DNA of 41,018 nucleotides from Glaciihabitans sp. Its GTDB lineage: Bacteria; Actinomycetota; Actinomycetes; Actinomycetales; Microbacteriaceae. The translations under genes were made by a program, and so were the position numbers. The notes under the pieces are model-generated. The model was not told where the DNA came from. It saw only the letters and a program-made list of their open reading frames with translations, and did no database searches. The stretch is taken from NCBI GenBank assembly GCA_025465535.1, contig JAODMY010000086.1, positions 1 to 41,018 of the forward strand, read 5' to 3'. Position 1 is the stretch's first letter. Each line of letters starts with the position of its first letter. Below are positions 16,030 through 25,014 of this stretch, in pieces.

Positions 16030-17727
16030 CTAGCGCACGTGCAACCAGAAGAAATCCTGCGTGCCGAGTGTGAGCGTGAGCGTACCGTCGTCGGCGACCG
16101 TCGGGAACTGCGCACCACCGAAGAGGTCGAACAGTGGCAGGCCGGCGAGGGACTCCGCCTTGACCTCAACCGAGATCGGGTTGTGGGCGAAGCTGAAGAC
16201 GCAGAGGATCCGCTCCGGGGCATCCCCGAACTGGCTCCCGGAGCCCTCGTAGTCGCGAACGAACGCGAGAACGGACTCGTGGTTAGTCTCGAGCACCGTG
16301 AGCTTCCCGAGTCCGAATGCCGGATGTGCCTTGCGCACGTGCACGACGTTGCGGATCCAGTGCAGTAGTGATCGCGACTGCGCCAGCTGGGATTCCACGT
16401 TCACGAGGTTGTAGTTGTACACGAGGGACTGGACGACGGGGGAGTAGAGCTTGCCAGGATCCGCGCTCGAGAAGCCGGCGTTGCGATCCGGATTCCACTG
16501 CATCGGCGTCCGCGAGCTGTCGCGATCCGGCAACCAGATGTTGTCGCCCATGCCGATTTCGTCGCCGTAGTACAGGAACGGGCTGCCCTTCAGAGCAAAC
16601 AACAGGGCGTGCGCGAGTTCGAGCTCGGCGCGGGAATTGTCCAGAAGGGGAGCGAGCCGGCGACGGATACCGATATTGGAGCGCATCCGCGGGTCGTAGG
16701 CGTACCAGCCGTACATGGCCTGGCGGTATTCCTCCGACACCATTTCGAGAGTGAGCTCGTCATGGTTGCGAAGGAAAACTCCCCAGCCTGCGCCGGGCGG
16801 CACATCGGTCGTCTCAGAGAGGATGCGGATCAGCTCGCTGGACTGCTGCGCCCGCAGGGAATAGAAGATCCTCGGCATCACCGGAAAATCGAACGCCATG
16901 TGGCACTCGGGCTCCTCCTCGGTTCCGAAGAACGAGACGACCTCCTGCGGCCACTGGTTCGCCTCGGCGATGAGGATGCGCCCCGGGTAGTCGCGATCGA
17001 GCATCGCGCGGATCTCGCGAAGATACGCGTGCGTCTCCGGCTCGCCCTCGCCGTTGCCTTCGTCGCTCTCGAACAGGTACGGAATCGCGTCGAGCCGAAT
17101 GCCGTCGACACCCATGTCGAGCCAGAACCGGATGATCTGGGTGACCTCGTTGCGAACGGCGGGGTTCTCGAAGTTGAGGTCCGGCTGATGGGAGAAGAAC
17201 CGGTGGAAGAAGAACTGGCGGCGCACCGGATCGAAGGCCCAGTTCGACTCCTCGGTATCGACGAAGATCACCCGGATGTTCGGATACTTCTCGTCGGTGT
17301 CGCTCCAGACGTAGTAGTCGCCGTAGGGTCCGTCGGGGTCGGAGCGCGACTGCTGGAACCACTCGTGCGCGTCCGAGGTGTGGTTCAGCGGGTAGTCGAT
17401 GACGATCCGCATGTTGCGCTCGTGTGCGCGGCGAACGAGCTCACGGAACTCCTCGACGGTTCCGAACTCGGGAAGGATGCTGCGGAAATCCGAGACGTCG
17501 TAGCCGCCGTCTCGAAGCGGAGACTGGTAGATCGGCGGTAACCAGAGTGCATCGACACCGAGCCACTGCAGATAGTCGAGTCGGGAGATCAGACCGCCGA
17601 GGTCACCCGATCCGTCTCCATTACTGTCGACATAGCCGCGGACCATGACCTCGTAGAAGACGGCGCGGCGATACCACTCAGGGTCGAGCGCGAGGCCGGG
17701 GAGCTGGATGGGCGCGGTGAAAGTCAC
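16030..17727 (-). CDS. treS: Trehalose synthase TreS (GH13)
   Basis: A 565-residue GH13 enzyme that interconverts maltose and trehalose; cytoplasmic, no signal peptide. The order of motifs fits TreS: YRRAVFYEVMVRGYVDSNGDGSGDLGGL, region I IDYPLNHTSD, nucleophile Asp in GVDGIRLDAIPYLFE, acid/base Glu in ILIAEANQWP, third Asp in FLRNHDELTLEM, then MYGWYAYDPRMRSNIGIRRRLAPLLDN, characteristic of TreS. It starts with GTG 17727. No maltokinase domain is fused, and no maltokinase (Pep2/Mak), GlgE or GlgB gene is adjacent, so the GlgE route is only partly represented here. It lies 72 bp upstream of the exonuclease on the same strand. Confidence 0.93.
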   Translation of the reverse strand: MTFTAPIQLPGLALDPEWYRRAVFYEVMVRGYVDSNGDGSGDLGGLISRLDYLQWLGVDALWLPPIYQSPLRDGGYDVSDFRSILPEFGTVEEFRELVRRAHERNMRIVIDYPLNHTSDAHEWFQQSRSDPDGPYGDYYVWSDTDEKYPNIRVIFVDTEESNWAFDPVRRQFFFHRFFSHQPDLNFENPAVRNEVTQIIRFWLDMGVDGIRLDAIPYLFESDEGNGEGEPETHAYLREIRAMLDRDYPGRILIAEANQWPQEVVSFFGTEEEPECHMAFDFPVMPRIFYSLRAQQSSELIRILSETTDVPPGAGWGVFLRNHDELTLEMVSEEYRQAMYGWYAYDPRMRSNIGIRRRLAPLLDNSRAELELAHALLFALKGSPFLYYGDEIGMGDNIWLPDRDSSRTPMQWNPDRNAGFSSADPGKLYSPVVQSLVYNYNLVNVESQLAQSRSLLHWIRNVVHVRKAHPAFGLGKLTVLETNHESVLAFVRDYEGSGSQFGDAPERILCVFSFAHNPISVEVKAESLAGLPLFDLFGGAQFPTVADDGTLTLTLGTQDFFWLHVR

Positions 17728-17778
17728 TTTTCGAGTCTATGGGGCGGCTGGCAATCCATACCCGGCTGCCGCGCTGCA

Positions 17779-17784
17779 TACAAT
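17779..17784 (+). promoter_or_regulatory. Candidate -10 box for leaderless hydrolase mRNA
   Basis: TACAAT ends 7 nt before the ATG at 17792, and no ribosome-binding site is visible in between. That spacing would place the transcription start at or next to the ATG, as in leaderless actinobacterial transcripts. No clear -35 is seen. Confidence 0.4.
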
Positions 17785-17791
17785 CAAACCG

Positions 17792-18712
17792 ATGACTGTC
17801 CCGAACCGTGCCGTGACGAATCCCTACGGCGCACTCCTCGCCGCCACGCCGGTGCGCGCTGAACGAGTCTCAATACTCGGTAGTGACACGCACTACTGGG
17901 ACTATGGGCCGGTTGATGCGCCACTGGTGATTGTCGCCGTACACGGGTTTCGCGGCGAACACCACGGGCTCGAGCCGGTCGTGGCGCAACTGCGGGGCGT
18001 GCGTGTGATCAGTCCGGACCTTCCGGGATTCGGCGAATCGACACCCCTTGTCGAGGCCAGGCACGACATCGACGGCTACTCGAACTGGCTTCGCACGTTC
18101 ATTGCGAGCCTGGCCCTGCCAACGCAGCCGGTCATCCTCGGCCACTCGTTCGGCTCGATCGTCTCGGCAGCCGCCGTCGCGGGTGGGCTCGCGACGCCCG
18201 CGCTGATTCTCATCAATCCGATCGCAGCCCCTGCGCTCAAGGGGCCGAAGGCGTTTGTGACGGGGCTCGCGGTGTTCTACTTCCGCGCCGGTGCCGCGCT
18301 CCCGGAGAAACTCGGCCAGGCGGTTCTGGCCAGCAGGCTCATTACGCGACTCACGAGTGAGGGAATGGCGAAGACGAAGGATCCGGGGCTCCGCGCCTTC
18401 ATCCACGACCAGCACCGCACCTACTTCAGCCGCTTCTCCGACCGCGACACGCTCCTCGAGGCGTTCCAGGCGTCCACCGGTCACAACGTGCTGCAGTTCG
18501 CGCCGAAGATCCCGGTTCGAACCCTGTTGATCGCCGCGGACAATGATCCGATCACGACGGTCGCCGACGAAGAGAAGCTCCGCGACCTGCTGCCGGCGGC
18601 GGAGCTTCACGTGCTTGCGGATGTCGGCCACCTCATCCACTACGAGCGGCCACGGGAGGCGGCGGAGTTGATCGTGTCGTTCCTCGGTGTCGGCACGGTC
18701 GCTGCCCGATGA
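17792..18712 (+). CDS. Alpha/beta hydrolase
   Basis: A 306-residue alpha/beta-fold hydrolase. Oxyanion region VAVHGFRGEHHG, nucleophile elbow GHSFGSIVS (Ser), acid LLIAADNDPITT (Asp) and the catalytic His in LADVGHLIHYERP are all in place. Substrate cannot be told. ATG 17792 is preferred over an upstream GTG because the intervening residues overlap the treS start region and look non-coding. Its TGA overlaps the ATG of the glycosyltransferase gene (ATGA), so the two are translationally coupled and may work together on one lipid or glycan; this is inference. Confidence 0.9.
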   Translation: MTVPNRAVTNPYGALLAATPVRAERVSILGSDTHYWDYGPVDAPLVIVAVHGFRGEHHGLEPVVAQLRGVRVISPDLPGFGESTPLVEARHDIDGYSNWLRTFIASLALPTQPVILGHSFGSIVSAAAVAGGLATPALILINPIAAPALKGPKAFVTGLAVFYFRAGAALPEKLGQAVLASRLITRLTSEGMAKTKDPGLRAFIHDQHRTYFSRFSDRDTLLEAFQASTGHNVLQFAPKIPVRTLLIAADNDPITTVADEEKLRDLLPAAELHVLADVGHLIHYERPREAAELIVSFLGVGTVAAR

Positions 18713-19800
18713 GGGTCTTCTTCGATTGCCGATACACGCGGTACGAGCGCCACGACGGCATCAGCCGGTTCACCGCGGGCCTCGTCACCGCACTCGCGAA
18801 GCTGCAGCCGGTCACCATGATCATCTCTGACCAGCGCCAGCTCAGCCTCCTGCCTGACCTGCCCTGGGTGCTTGGGCCCTCACCGACCTCGCCTCGGGAG
18901 CCGTGGATGTCGCGCAGGCTCAACATCCTTCGTCCGGATGTCGTGTACAGCCCCATGCAGACGATCGGCCCGTTCGGTCGCCGCTTCGGTCTGGTCACGA
19001 CCGTCCACGATCTCATCTATTACGAGAACCGGACCCCGCCGCGGGATCTGCCCTGGCCGATCCGACTCCTCTGGCGGCTGTACCACCTGTCCTGGGCGCC
19101 GCAGCGCTTCGTCCTCAACCGGGCCGACGCGCACGCAACGGTTTCGGAGACCACTCGCAAGCTCATGGTGGAACACCGCCTGACCAAACACCCGATCACG
19201 GTGGTCCCGAACGCGGTCGATGCCGTGCTTGAAGGCGGTGTCGCCCGATCCGCAAACCCGACGCGCGATCTCGTCTACATGGGCTCGTTCATGCCGTACA
19301 AGAACGTGGAACTGCTCGCCCGGGGGATGCACGAGCTGCCGGGCTACACGCTGCACCTGCTGAGCCGAGCCGACGAGCGGACCGTCACCGCGCTTACCGC
19401 GCTTGCCCCGACCGGTGCGCTGCGATTTCACGGTGGTGTGAGCGACGCGGAGTACGCGCGGGTCCTGTCAACGGCGACAGCGCTGGTCAGCGCCTCGCTG
19501 AACGAGGGTTTCGGGCTTCCACTCATCGAGGCGATGGCGGGGGGAACACCGGTCGTGGTGAGCGACATCGACATCTTCCGCGAGATCGGAGCGGATGCGG
19601 CCCTGTACTTCGATCCGCGCGATCCGAAGTCGTTCGCTGCCGCCGTCCTCAGGCTCGAGGATCCGGCTGAGTGGAGTCGGCTCTCCGCGCTTTCGGTAAA
19701 GCGTGCGGGCGACTTCAGCTGGGACAGGTCGGCTGCGGCCCTTCTCGCGACGCTGATCTCGGTCTACGAGGCCCGCCAAACGTCGTCTGCCCCCGGATGA
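18709..19800 (+). CDS. GT4 family glycosyltransferase
   Basis: A 363-residue retaining glycosyltransferase with two Rossmann halves. N-terminal FDCRYTRYERHDGISRFTAGL, middle VTTVHDLIYYEN, VSETTRK, PNAVD, YMGSFMPYKNVELL and the C-terminal EGFGLPLIEAMAGGTPVVVSDIDIFREIGADAALYFDP (donor-site Glu pair) place it in GT4. No signal peptide or membrane helix. It probably acts on cell-surface glycan or glycolipid, but the acceptor is unknown. Start overlaps the hydrolase stop. The last codons lie inside the 66-bp palindromic repeat, so the C-terminal SSAPG and the stop codon are contributed by that element. Confidence 0.92.
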   Translation: MRVFFDCRYTRYERHDGISRFTAGLVTALAKLQPVTMIISDQRQLSLLPDLPWVLGPSPTSPREPWMSRRLNILRPDVVYSPMQTIGPFGRRFGLVTTVHDLIYYENRTPPRDLPWPIRLLWRLYHLSWAPQRFVLNRADAHATVSETTRKLMVEHRLTKHPITVVPNAVDAVLEGGVARSANPTRDLVYMGSFMPYKNVELLARGMHELPGYTLHLLSRADERTVTALTALAPTGALRFHGGVSDAEYARVLSTATALVSASLNEGFGLPLIEAMAGGTPVVVSDIDIFREIGADAALYFDPRDPKSFAAAVLRLEDPAEWSRLSALSVKRAGDFSWDRSAAALLATLISVYEARQTSSAPG

Positions 19801-19850
19801 TGCGTCTGCCCCCGTACGTACGGGGGCAGACGCATCACCCGGGGGCAGAC
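19785..19850. repeat. 66-bp palindromic repeat, copy 2 (near-perfect)
   Basis: Arms of 33 bp meet at 19817/19818 and differ at only one position. Each arm has two copies of GTCTGCCCCC. It overlaps the 3' end of the glycosyltransferase gene, whose stop codon lies within it, and ends before the phosphatase gene. The second copy, 8236-8301, is inverted relative to this one and shares the CCAAACG flank. Confidence 0.95.
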
Positions 19851-19878
19851 AGGGATTCAGAGAAAAATCTGGCGCTAC

Positions 19879-20514
19879 CTAGCCGCGGATGGTGTCCCGG
19901 TTCTCGAGCGCATTCTGTTCGTCGAGGTCGTCGGTTCCGTACTGGAGCGACAGCTCGTCGATCGGGTCGTCGAAGGCGATCAGCTCGAGGGCGCCATCCA
20001 CGAGCTCGAAGCTGTGCACGGAGCCATTGGTGATGGCGCCGTGGGTCGTCGTCGGATCGACGACGTTGAGCACGGAGCGGATGACTCCGCCGTGGCTGAC
20101 CACGATGAGCGATTCGCCCTGGCGTTCCTGCGCGAGGGCCACGAGAGCGGGCAGCACGCGAAGGGTGACCTCCTCGCGCTCCTCGCGCCCGGGCACCGGG
20201 GTATCGCCGGGGAACATCCGGTCGATCTCTTCCCAGTTGAGTCCCTCTGCCTCGCCGTAGTTGCGCTCGACCAGGGCGTCGATGCGACCCGGTTCCGACA
20301 TCCCGAGTTCCCCGGCGATGATGTTCGCGGTGTCGTAGGCACGGGAGAGCGGGCTCGAGTAGATGCCGTCCCAGGAGCGTCGGGCAAGCAACCGCCCGGT
20401 CGTCGCGGCCTGCGATCGGCCCGTCTCGTTCAGCGGGATGTCGGTCGTGCCCTGGATGCGGCGCTGCGCATTCCAGTCGGTCTCACCGTGGCGAACGAGG
20501 TAGAGCGAAGTCAT
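19879..20514 (-). CDS. Histidine phosphatase family protein
   Basis: A 211-residue phosphoglycerate-mutase-like phosphatase. The N-terminal VRHGETDWNAQRRIQGTTDIPLNETG carries the phospho-accepting His, and the second His is in SLIVVSHGGVIRSVL; the acid Glu is in the NYGEAEGLNWEEI region. Members act on small phosphates such as phosphoglycerate, CobC-type substrates or sugar phosphates; this one cannot be placed further. The ATG at 20514 starts directly at the conserved core. It converges with the glycosyltransferase. Confidence 0.92.
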   Translation of the reverse strand: MTSLYLVRHGETDWNAQRRIQGTTDIPLNETGRSQAATTGRLLARRSWDGIYSSPLSRAYDTANIIAGELGMSEPGRIDALVERNYGEAEGLNWEEIDRMFPGDTPVPGREEREEVTLRVLPALVALAQERQGESLIVVSHGGVIRSVLNVVDPTTTHGAITNGSVHSFELVDGALELIAFDDPIDELSLQYGTDDLDEQNALENRDTIRG

Positions 20515-20540
20515 GCGCTCAGCCTAGGGCGAACCGTCTG

Positions 20541-20606
20541 CTAACCAAGTCCGCCAACCAGCTCTGCTTCCAGCTCCGTTCCCAGCTCTGCGAACTACCA
20601 GCTCGG
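20541..20606. repeat. Degenerate CCAGCTC repeats between phosphatase and sirtuin
   Basis: CCAGCTC or close variants recur several times (AACCAGCTCTG, TTCCAGCTCCG, TCCCAGCTCTG, TACCAGCTCGG) with spacing of about 15-18 bp, in the gap downstream of the sirtuin stop. No gene is seen in it. It resembles a worn tandem repeat. Confidence 0.6.
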
Positions 20607-20610
20607 CTAA

Positions 20611-21483
20611 CTAGGTGAGCAGCTGGTCGCGAAGGGCAACCAGCGTCTCGGTCGTGCCACCGTCGATCTTGAGCGTCGCCCGCGAGTCGCCTTTGGTCGC
20701 GCCCCGATTAATGATGATGACGGGCAGGTGGCGACGAGTCGCGTGGTCGAGCAGCCGAATGCCCGAGTTGACGACGAGCGACGACCCGGCGATGAGCAAC
20801 GCATCGGCCTTCTGCACCAGCGCACTGGCCTCGACGAACTTCTCCCTCGGGATGAACTCGCCGAAGAACACGATGTCGGGCTTCAACACCCCGTCACAGG
20901 CGCCGCAGGTCGGGAGGACGAAGTCGGCGACCGAGGAGATTTCGACATCCCCATCCGGTCCGAGCGCCGTGGCCCCGGGATCCGCGAGCCAGGGATTGAG
21001 TTCATCGATCCGGTGCGAAATGTCGGCGCGCGCGTAGAGCTGGCCGCAGCGCAGGCAGCGGACGCGGTCCATGGTGCCGTGCAAGTCGACGACCCGCTGC
21101 GATCCGGCGCGCAGGTGCAGCCCGTCGACGTTCTGGGTGATGATGCCGTTGACCCCGCCACCGGCACCGCCTGCGATCTCCAACTCCGCGAGCGCTCGAT
21201 GCCCGTCGTTCGGGCGAGCAGCGTCGAACCGCTTCCAGCCCAGTTGGCTTCCGGCCCAGTAGCGCTTGCGGTAATCGTCGTCGTCGAGAAACTGCTGGAA
21301 CGTCATGGGCGTGCGAGCGGGAGCGCCCTCGCCGCGGTAGTCGGGGATTCCGGAGTCGGTGCTGACCCCAGCCCCGGTCAGTACCGCAATGCGCCGACCG
21401 CGCAGGATTTCGACGGCGGAGTCGACGAGCGCGGCGTGCGCGACGGTGAGTTCTGCGCGCACGGGGGCGACGGATCCAGACAT
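20611..21483 (-). CDS. Sir2-family NAD-dependent protein deacylase
   Basis: A 290-residue sirtuin that removes acyl groups from lysines using NAD. Motifs in order: AVLTGAGVSTDSGIPDYRG (NAD loop), ITQNVDGLHLRAG, catalytic His in VDLHGTMDRVRC, a zinc site with CLRC and CGAC, PDIVFFGEFIP and AGSSLVVNSG. The start ATG at 21483 has a very strong GGGAGGAGG site 5 nt upstream. It lies divergent from the RNA methyltransferase. Class within sirtuins is not assigned; the Ala/Arg-Tyr-Arg pattern of desuccinylases is not evident. Confidence 0.94.
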   Translation of the reverse strand: MSGSVAPVRAELTVAHAALVDSAVEILRGRRIAVLTGAGVSTDSGIPDYRGEGAPARTPMTFQQFLDDDDYRKRYWAGSQLGWKRFDAARPNDGHRALAELEIAGGAGGGVNGIITQNVDGLHLRAGSQRVVDLHGTMDRVRCLRCGQLYARADISHRIDELNPWLADPGATALGPDGDVEISSVADFVLPTCGACDGVLKPDIVFFGEFIPREKFVEASALVQKADALLIAGSSLVVNSGIRLLDHATRRHLPVIIINRGATKGDSRATLKIDGGTTETLVALRDQLLT

Positions 21484-21611
21484 CGATGCCTCCTCCCGAG
21501 CAGTGACTCGTTACGCCAGACTAAACAAAGAAGTTTTCGGATATGTTTCGGGATGCTGGAAGTGTCCGCTTTCGGCGAAACAACCAAGCACGCACAGCGA
21601 GGGAACACCGG

Positions 21612-22427
21612 ATGCGAATTGTTCGCCTCGAAAGTCTGACCACCGAAGACCTGCGGGACTACCTGAACCTCACCGACGTCTCACTTCGACGGGTCTCGGA
21701 GCCCGCGGGTGGCCTGTACATCGCCGAATCGACGAAGGTCATTTCGCGGGCCATCGCGGCGGGGCATCGGCCGCGATCGGTGCTCACGCTCGAAAAATGG
21801 CTGCCGGAGATCGAACCCCTGGTGCGGGAATTCGACGTTCCCGTGTACGTGGGGGAGTCATCCCTTCTCGAAAACCTGACCGGATTCAACCTGCACCGCG
21901 GCGCCCTGGCTTCGATGCATCGGCCGCCGCTGGCCTCCGTCGCCGACACGGTTGCCGGCGCGAAGCGCATCGTGGTCCTCGAGGACATCGTCGATCACAC
22001 CAACGTCGGGGCCATCTTCCGCTCGGTCGCCGGGCTCGGCGCCGATGCCGTGCTCATCACGCCACGCTGTGCCGATCCGCTGTATCGGCGAAGCGTGCGC
22101 GTGAGCATGGGGACAGTGCTGCAGGTTCCGTGGACTCGGCTTCCCGAATGGCCGGAGGGGGCGAGCGTGCTCAAGGAGCTGGGCTTCGAGCTCGCGGCGC
22201 TTGCGCTCTCCCCGGATGCCGTCGAGCTTCAGGATTTCGCGGCCTCGGCTCCCAGTAAGGTCGCGCTGCTTCTCGGCACTGAGGGCGACGGGCTGAGTAC
22301 CGCCGCCCTGACTGCTGCCGACACCATCGTCACGATCCCGATGATGCACGGCGTCGATTCGCTGAATGTCGCCTCCGCGAGTGCGGTCGCGCTGTACGCC
22401 CTCACCGCGCGACGAGAGCGGCCTTGA
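21612..22427 (+). CDS. SpoU-family RNA 2'-O-methyltransferase
   Basis: A 271-residue SPOUT methyltransferase using SAM to methylate a ribose 2'-OH in rRNA or tRNA. N-terminal substrate-binding region has LYIAESTKVISRAIAAG; catalytic motifs are DIVDHTNVGAIFRSVAGLGADAVLI (motif 1, Asn and Arg), LLLGTEGDGLS (motif 2) and MMHGVDSLNVASASAVALY (motif 3 with the knot). The target base is unknown. ATG 21612 is chosen because homology begins there (MRIVRLESL) and GAGGG lies 8 nt upstream; the frame continues upstream without homology. Confidence 0.93.
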   Translation: MRIVRLESLTTEDLRDYLNLTDVSLRRVSEPAGGLYIAESTKVISRAIAAGHRPRSVLTLEKWLPEIEPLVREFDVPVYVGESSLLENLTGFNLHRGALASMHRPPLASVADTVAGAKRIVVLEDIVDHTNVGAIFRSVAGLGADAVLITPRCADPLYRRSVRVSMGTVLQVPWTRLPEWPEGASVLKELGFELAALALSPDAVELQDFAASAPSKVALLLGTEGDGLSTAALTAADTIVTIPMMHGVDSLNVASASAVALYALTARRERP

Positions 22428-22485
22428 ACGGGTGAGAACCGTGCCCACAGTGGAGCCACAGGTGGCGGTCGCCTATTCTTGAGCG

Positions 22486-23715
22486 GTGCCGCCCAGCCCA
22501 CGAGTCCGTCGCCGCCGCAGAGCGTTCGTCGCCAGCACGATTCTTGTCGCTCTGGCCATCGCCGCGGCGTTCTACGTTCCCATCACGCTCAGCGCTCAGG
22601 TCACGCCCGTCGCCGCGACGGCGACGGCGTACACGACGCCCACGACGCCCGCCACGCCGATCTCCATGCCCACCTACGGGTCGAGCGGGATCAGCGCGGT
22701 CGGCTATCCGGGGCTGCTCGCCAAAGGAGGGACGGATCAACCGCTCGCGATCGGGTCGATCACCAAGATCATCACCGCCCTCATCGTCCTTCAGAAGAAA
22801 CCGCTCGCCCTCGGTCAGGCAGGCCCCGACATCACCTTTACCGAGCAGGATGTCGCGATCAGAGCGGCCTATCTCGCACGCGACGGCGAGGTCTATCCGG
22901 TAACCGTCGGAGCCCAGATCAGCGAGTCTGATGTGCTCACCACGGCTCTCGTGGCATCGGCGAACAACTACGCGAGAGCGCTCGTGGACTGGGCATTCGG
23001 TTCCGAAGCGAATTATGTGCCGATCGCCAAAGCGTGGCTGAAGAGCCACGGCCTGACCTCGACTACGCTGACCGACTGCACGGGCATGGATCCGACCGAC
23101 CGCAGCACCCCGACGGACCTGATCGCGCTCGGAAAGCTCGCTCTCGCCAACCCGGTCATCGCCAAAATCGTCGACACCAAACAGACGACGATGCCCGTCG
23201 TCGGGGCGATCACCAACACCAACCTGTTACTTGGCACCTCCGGTGTCCACGGGATCAAGACGGGCACCCTGGATACCGCAGGCGCATCCCTGCTGTTCGA
23301 GAGCGACTTCCTGGTGGGAACCACGCGCATCCAGCTGATCGGAGCCGTCATCGATGGCCCGGATCATCCGACCATCGACGCCAAAATCACCTCGATTATC
23401 AAGGCGGTGATAGCCGGCTTCGTCAACGTTCCGCTGGTGCAGGCCGGGCAGAAGTTCGGCACCTATACGACGGAGTGGGGGACGACGAGCGAGTTGGTAG
23501 CCGCCAGGTCGGCATCGGTCGTCCTGTGGTCCGGAACTCCCATCCAGTCGGCCGTGTCGCTGCGCCCAGTTTCGGTTGCGGCCAAGGGGACGCAGGAGGG
23601 CACGGTGGACTTTACCGCGCGCGGGACGACGCAGTCCGTGCCGCTTGTCCTCAGCAAGGCACTCGTCGATCCCGGCAAGTGGTGGCGCCTGACACACCCT
23701 GGACGCCTTTCCTGA
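22486..23715 (+). CDS. D-alanyl-D-alanine carboxypeptidase (PBP, S11-like)
   Basis: A 409-residue exported enzyme that trims the terminal D-Ala of peptidoglycan stem peptides. An Arg-rich N-terminus and one hydrophobic helix (about residues 13-36) act as a signal anchor; a Thr/Pro/Ala-rich linker follows. Active-site motifs are SxxK in AIGSITKIITALIVL, SxN in VASANNYARAL, and KTG in GIKTGTLDTAGASLLF. A C-terminal domain of about 120 residues follows. The start is GTG 22486 with only a weak ribosome-binding site. Confidence 0.92.
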   Translation: MPPSPRVRRRRRAFVASTILVALAIAAAFYVPITLSAQVTPVAATATAYTTPTTPATPISMPTYGSSGISAVGYPGLLAKGGTDQPLAIGSITKIITALIVLQKKPLALGQAGPDITFTEQDVAIRAAYLARDGEVYPVTVGAQISESDVLTTALVASANNYARALVDWAFGSEANYVPIAKAWLKSHGLTSTTLTDCTGMDPTDRSTPTDLIALGKLALANPVIAKIVDTKQTTMPVVGAITNTNLLLGTSGVHGIKTGTLDTAGASLLFESDFLVGTTRIQLIGAVIDGPDHPTIDAKITSIIKAVIAGFVNVPLVQAGQKFGTYTTEWGTTSELVAARSASVVLWSGTPIQSAVSLRPVSVAAKGTQEGTVDFTARGTTQSVPLVLSKALVDPGKWWRLTHPGRLS

Positions 23716-23847
23716 TCCGATTTCGCTCCCCAAGAATTGGGGGGTGGAAAAAGCGTTCCTTTCCGAGCCTCCGGCAATATGCTGTGGTCATCTGTTCGAG
23801 CGTTCGCTCACAAACCGGCTGGGAAGTCGCCCAAATGTAGGGGTCCC

Positions 23848-24948
23848 GTGACCAGTTCGTCTGCCGCCACACCCGCGGTTGTTCGCATCATCCGTACTGG
23901 CCCCCGCGGTCTTGCCAATCCGACCTCCGAGTTCGCGGCGCTGCTGAGCACGGTGAAGGATGCGGGCCTGTTACGCCGCCGTCGCCTGTTCTACATCCTC
24001 ACTTTTGCCACCATCGCGGTGGCCATGGGCGGTGCCTGGGTTGGTTTCGCGCTGCTGCGCAACACCTGGTACGAACTCCTCATTGCCGGAGTCCTCGGCG
24101 TGCTGTTGACCCAGTTCGCGTTCCTCGCGCACGAGGCGTCCCACCGCCAGATCTGGGAATCCGGCAAGGTCAACGATCACACCGGGCGTCTGATCGCCGA
24201 TCTGCTCGTCGGAATCAGCTACTCGTGGTGGATGACCAAGCACTCCCGCCATCACGCCGCGCCCAACACAGTCGATCGAGATCCCGACATCGAGCCGGAC
24301 TTCATCGTCTTCCAGGAGAAACACGCCAGGGGGCTCAAGGGAATCTCGGCCAAGCTCGCGACACGCCAGGGCTGGCTGTTTTTCCCCGCGCTCACGCTTG
24401 AGGGACTGAACCTTCACGTCCAGGCGTTCAAAACGGTATTTTCCCGCGGCAGGGTCGAGCGCCGCTCGACCGAGATCGTCCTCCTTTCCGTTCGCAACAT
24501 CGGCTACCTCGCCGTGGTCTTCTCGCTCCTCCCGATCGGAATGGCCTTCGCATTCCTCGGCGTCCAGCTCGCGGTGTTCGGTGTCTACATGGGCGCATCC
24601 TTCGCTCCGAACCACAAGGGAATGCCCATGATCCCGAAGGAAGAAAAGGTCGACTTCCTTCGCCGCCAGGTCCTCACGAGCCGTAACATCCGCGGCGGCT
24701 TCGGGATGAACATCTTCATGGGCGGCCTCAACTACCAGATCGAGCACCACCTGTTCCCGAGCATGCCGCGACCGCACTTGAAGCGTGCCAGCGAGATCGT
24801 TCGCGAGTACTGCGCGGCCCGCGACATCCACTACACGCAGGCCGACCTGTTCGAGTCGTACGGAATCGTCATCGATTACCTCAACCGGGTCGGGCTGATG
24901 GCACGGGATCCCTTCGACTGCCCGGCAGCACAGGCCGCCGGCCGCTAG
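23848..24948 (+). CDS. Membrane fatty-acid desaturase
   Basis: A 366-residue di-iron desaturase. Three histidine boxes are visible: HEASH (in LAHEASHRQIWE), HSRHH (in WWMTKHSRHHAAPN) and QIEHH (in NYQIEHHLFPSMPRPH). The QxxHH third box is typical of front-end and acyl-lipid desaturases. Membrane pairs flank boxes one and two and the third box. No cytochrome b5 domain is fused. It probably adjusts membrane fluidity. I start at GTG 23848 (TAGGGG 6 nt upstream); the frame is open upstream but adds a Cys/Lys-rich stretch unlike the family. Confidence 0.92.
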   Translation: MTSSSAATPAVVRIIRTGPRGLANPTSEFAALLSTVKDAGLLRRRRLFYILTFATIAVAMGGAWVGFALLRNTWYELLIAGVLGVLLTQFAFLAHEASHRQIWESGKVNDHTGRLIADLLVGISYSWWMTKHSRHHAAPNTVDRDPDIEPDFIVFQEKHARGLKGISAKLATRQGWLFFPALTLEGLNLHVQAFKTVFSRGRVERRSTEIVLLSVRNIGYLAVVFSLLPIGMAFAFLGVQLAVFGVYMGASFAPNHKGMPMIPKEEKVDFLRRQVLTSRNIRGGFGMNIFMGGLNYQIEHHLFPSMPRPHLKRASEIVREYCAARDIHYTQADLFESYGIVIDYLNRVGLMARDPFDCPAAQAAGR

Positions 24949-25014
24949 TTGGGCGCTGGCTCGCTAGCGGGCCGCGCCCACGATCGAGTTGACGCTCGTC
25001 GTCGCCTCACAACC

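Noticed and set aside
23726-23745. Hairpin CCCCAA-GAA-TTGGGG as terminator of the carboxypeptidase gene
   Set aside because: The stem is only 6 bp and no T run follows on either strand.
23848-24948. The membrane desaturase as a carotenoid ketolase or hydroxylase serving the rhodopsin antenna
   Set aside because: The third histidine box is QIEHH, followed by LFPSMPRPH, which is typical of fatty-acyl front-end desaturases.
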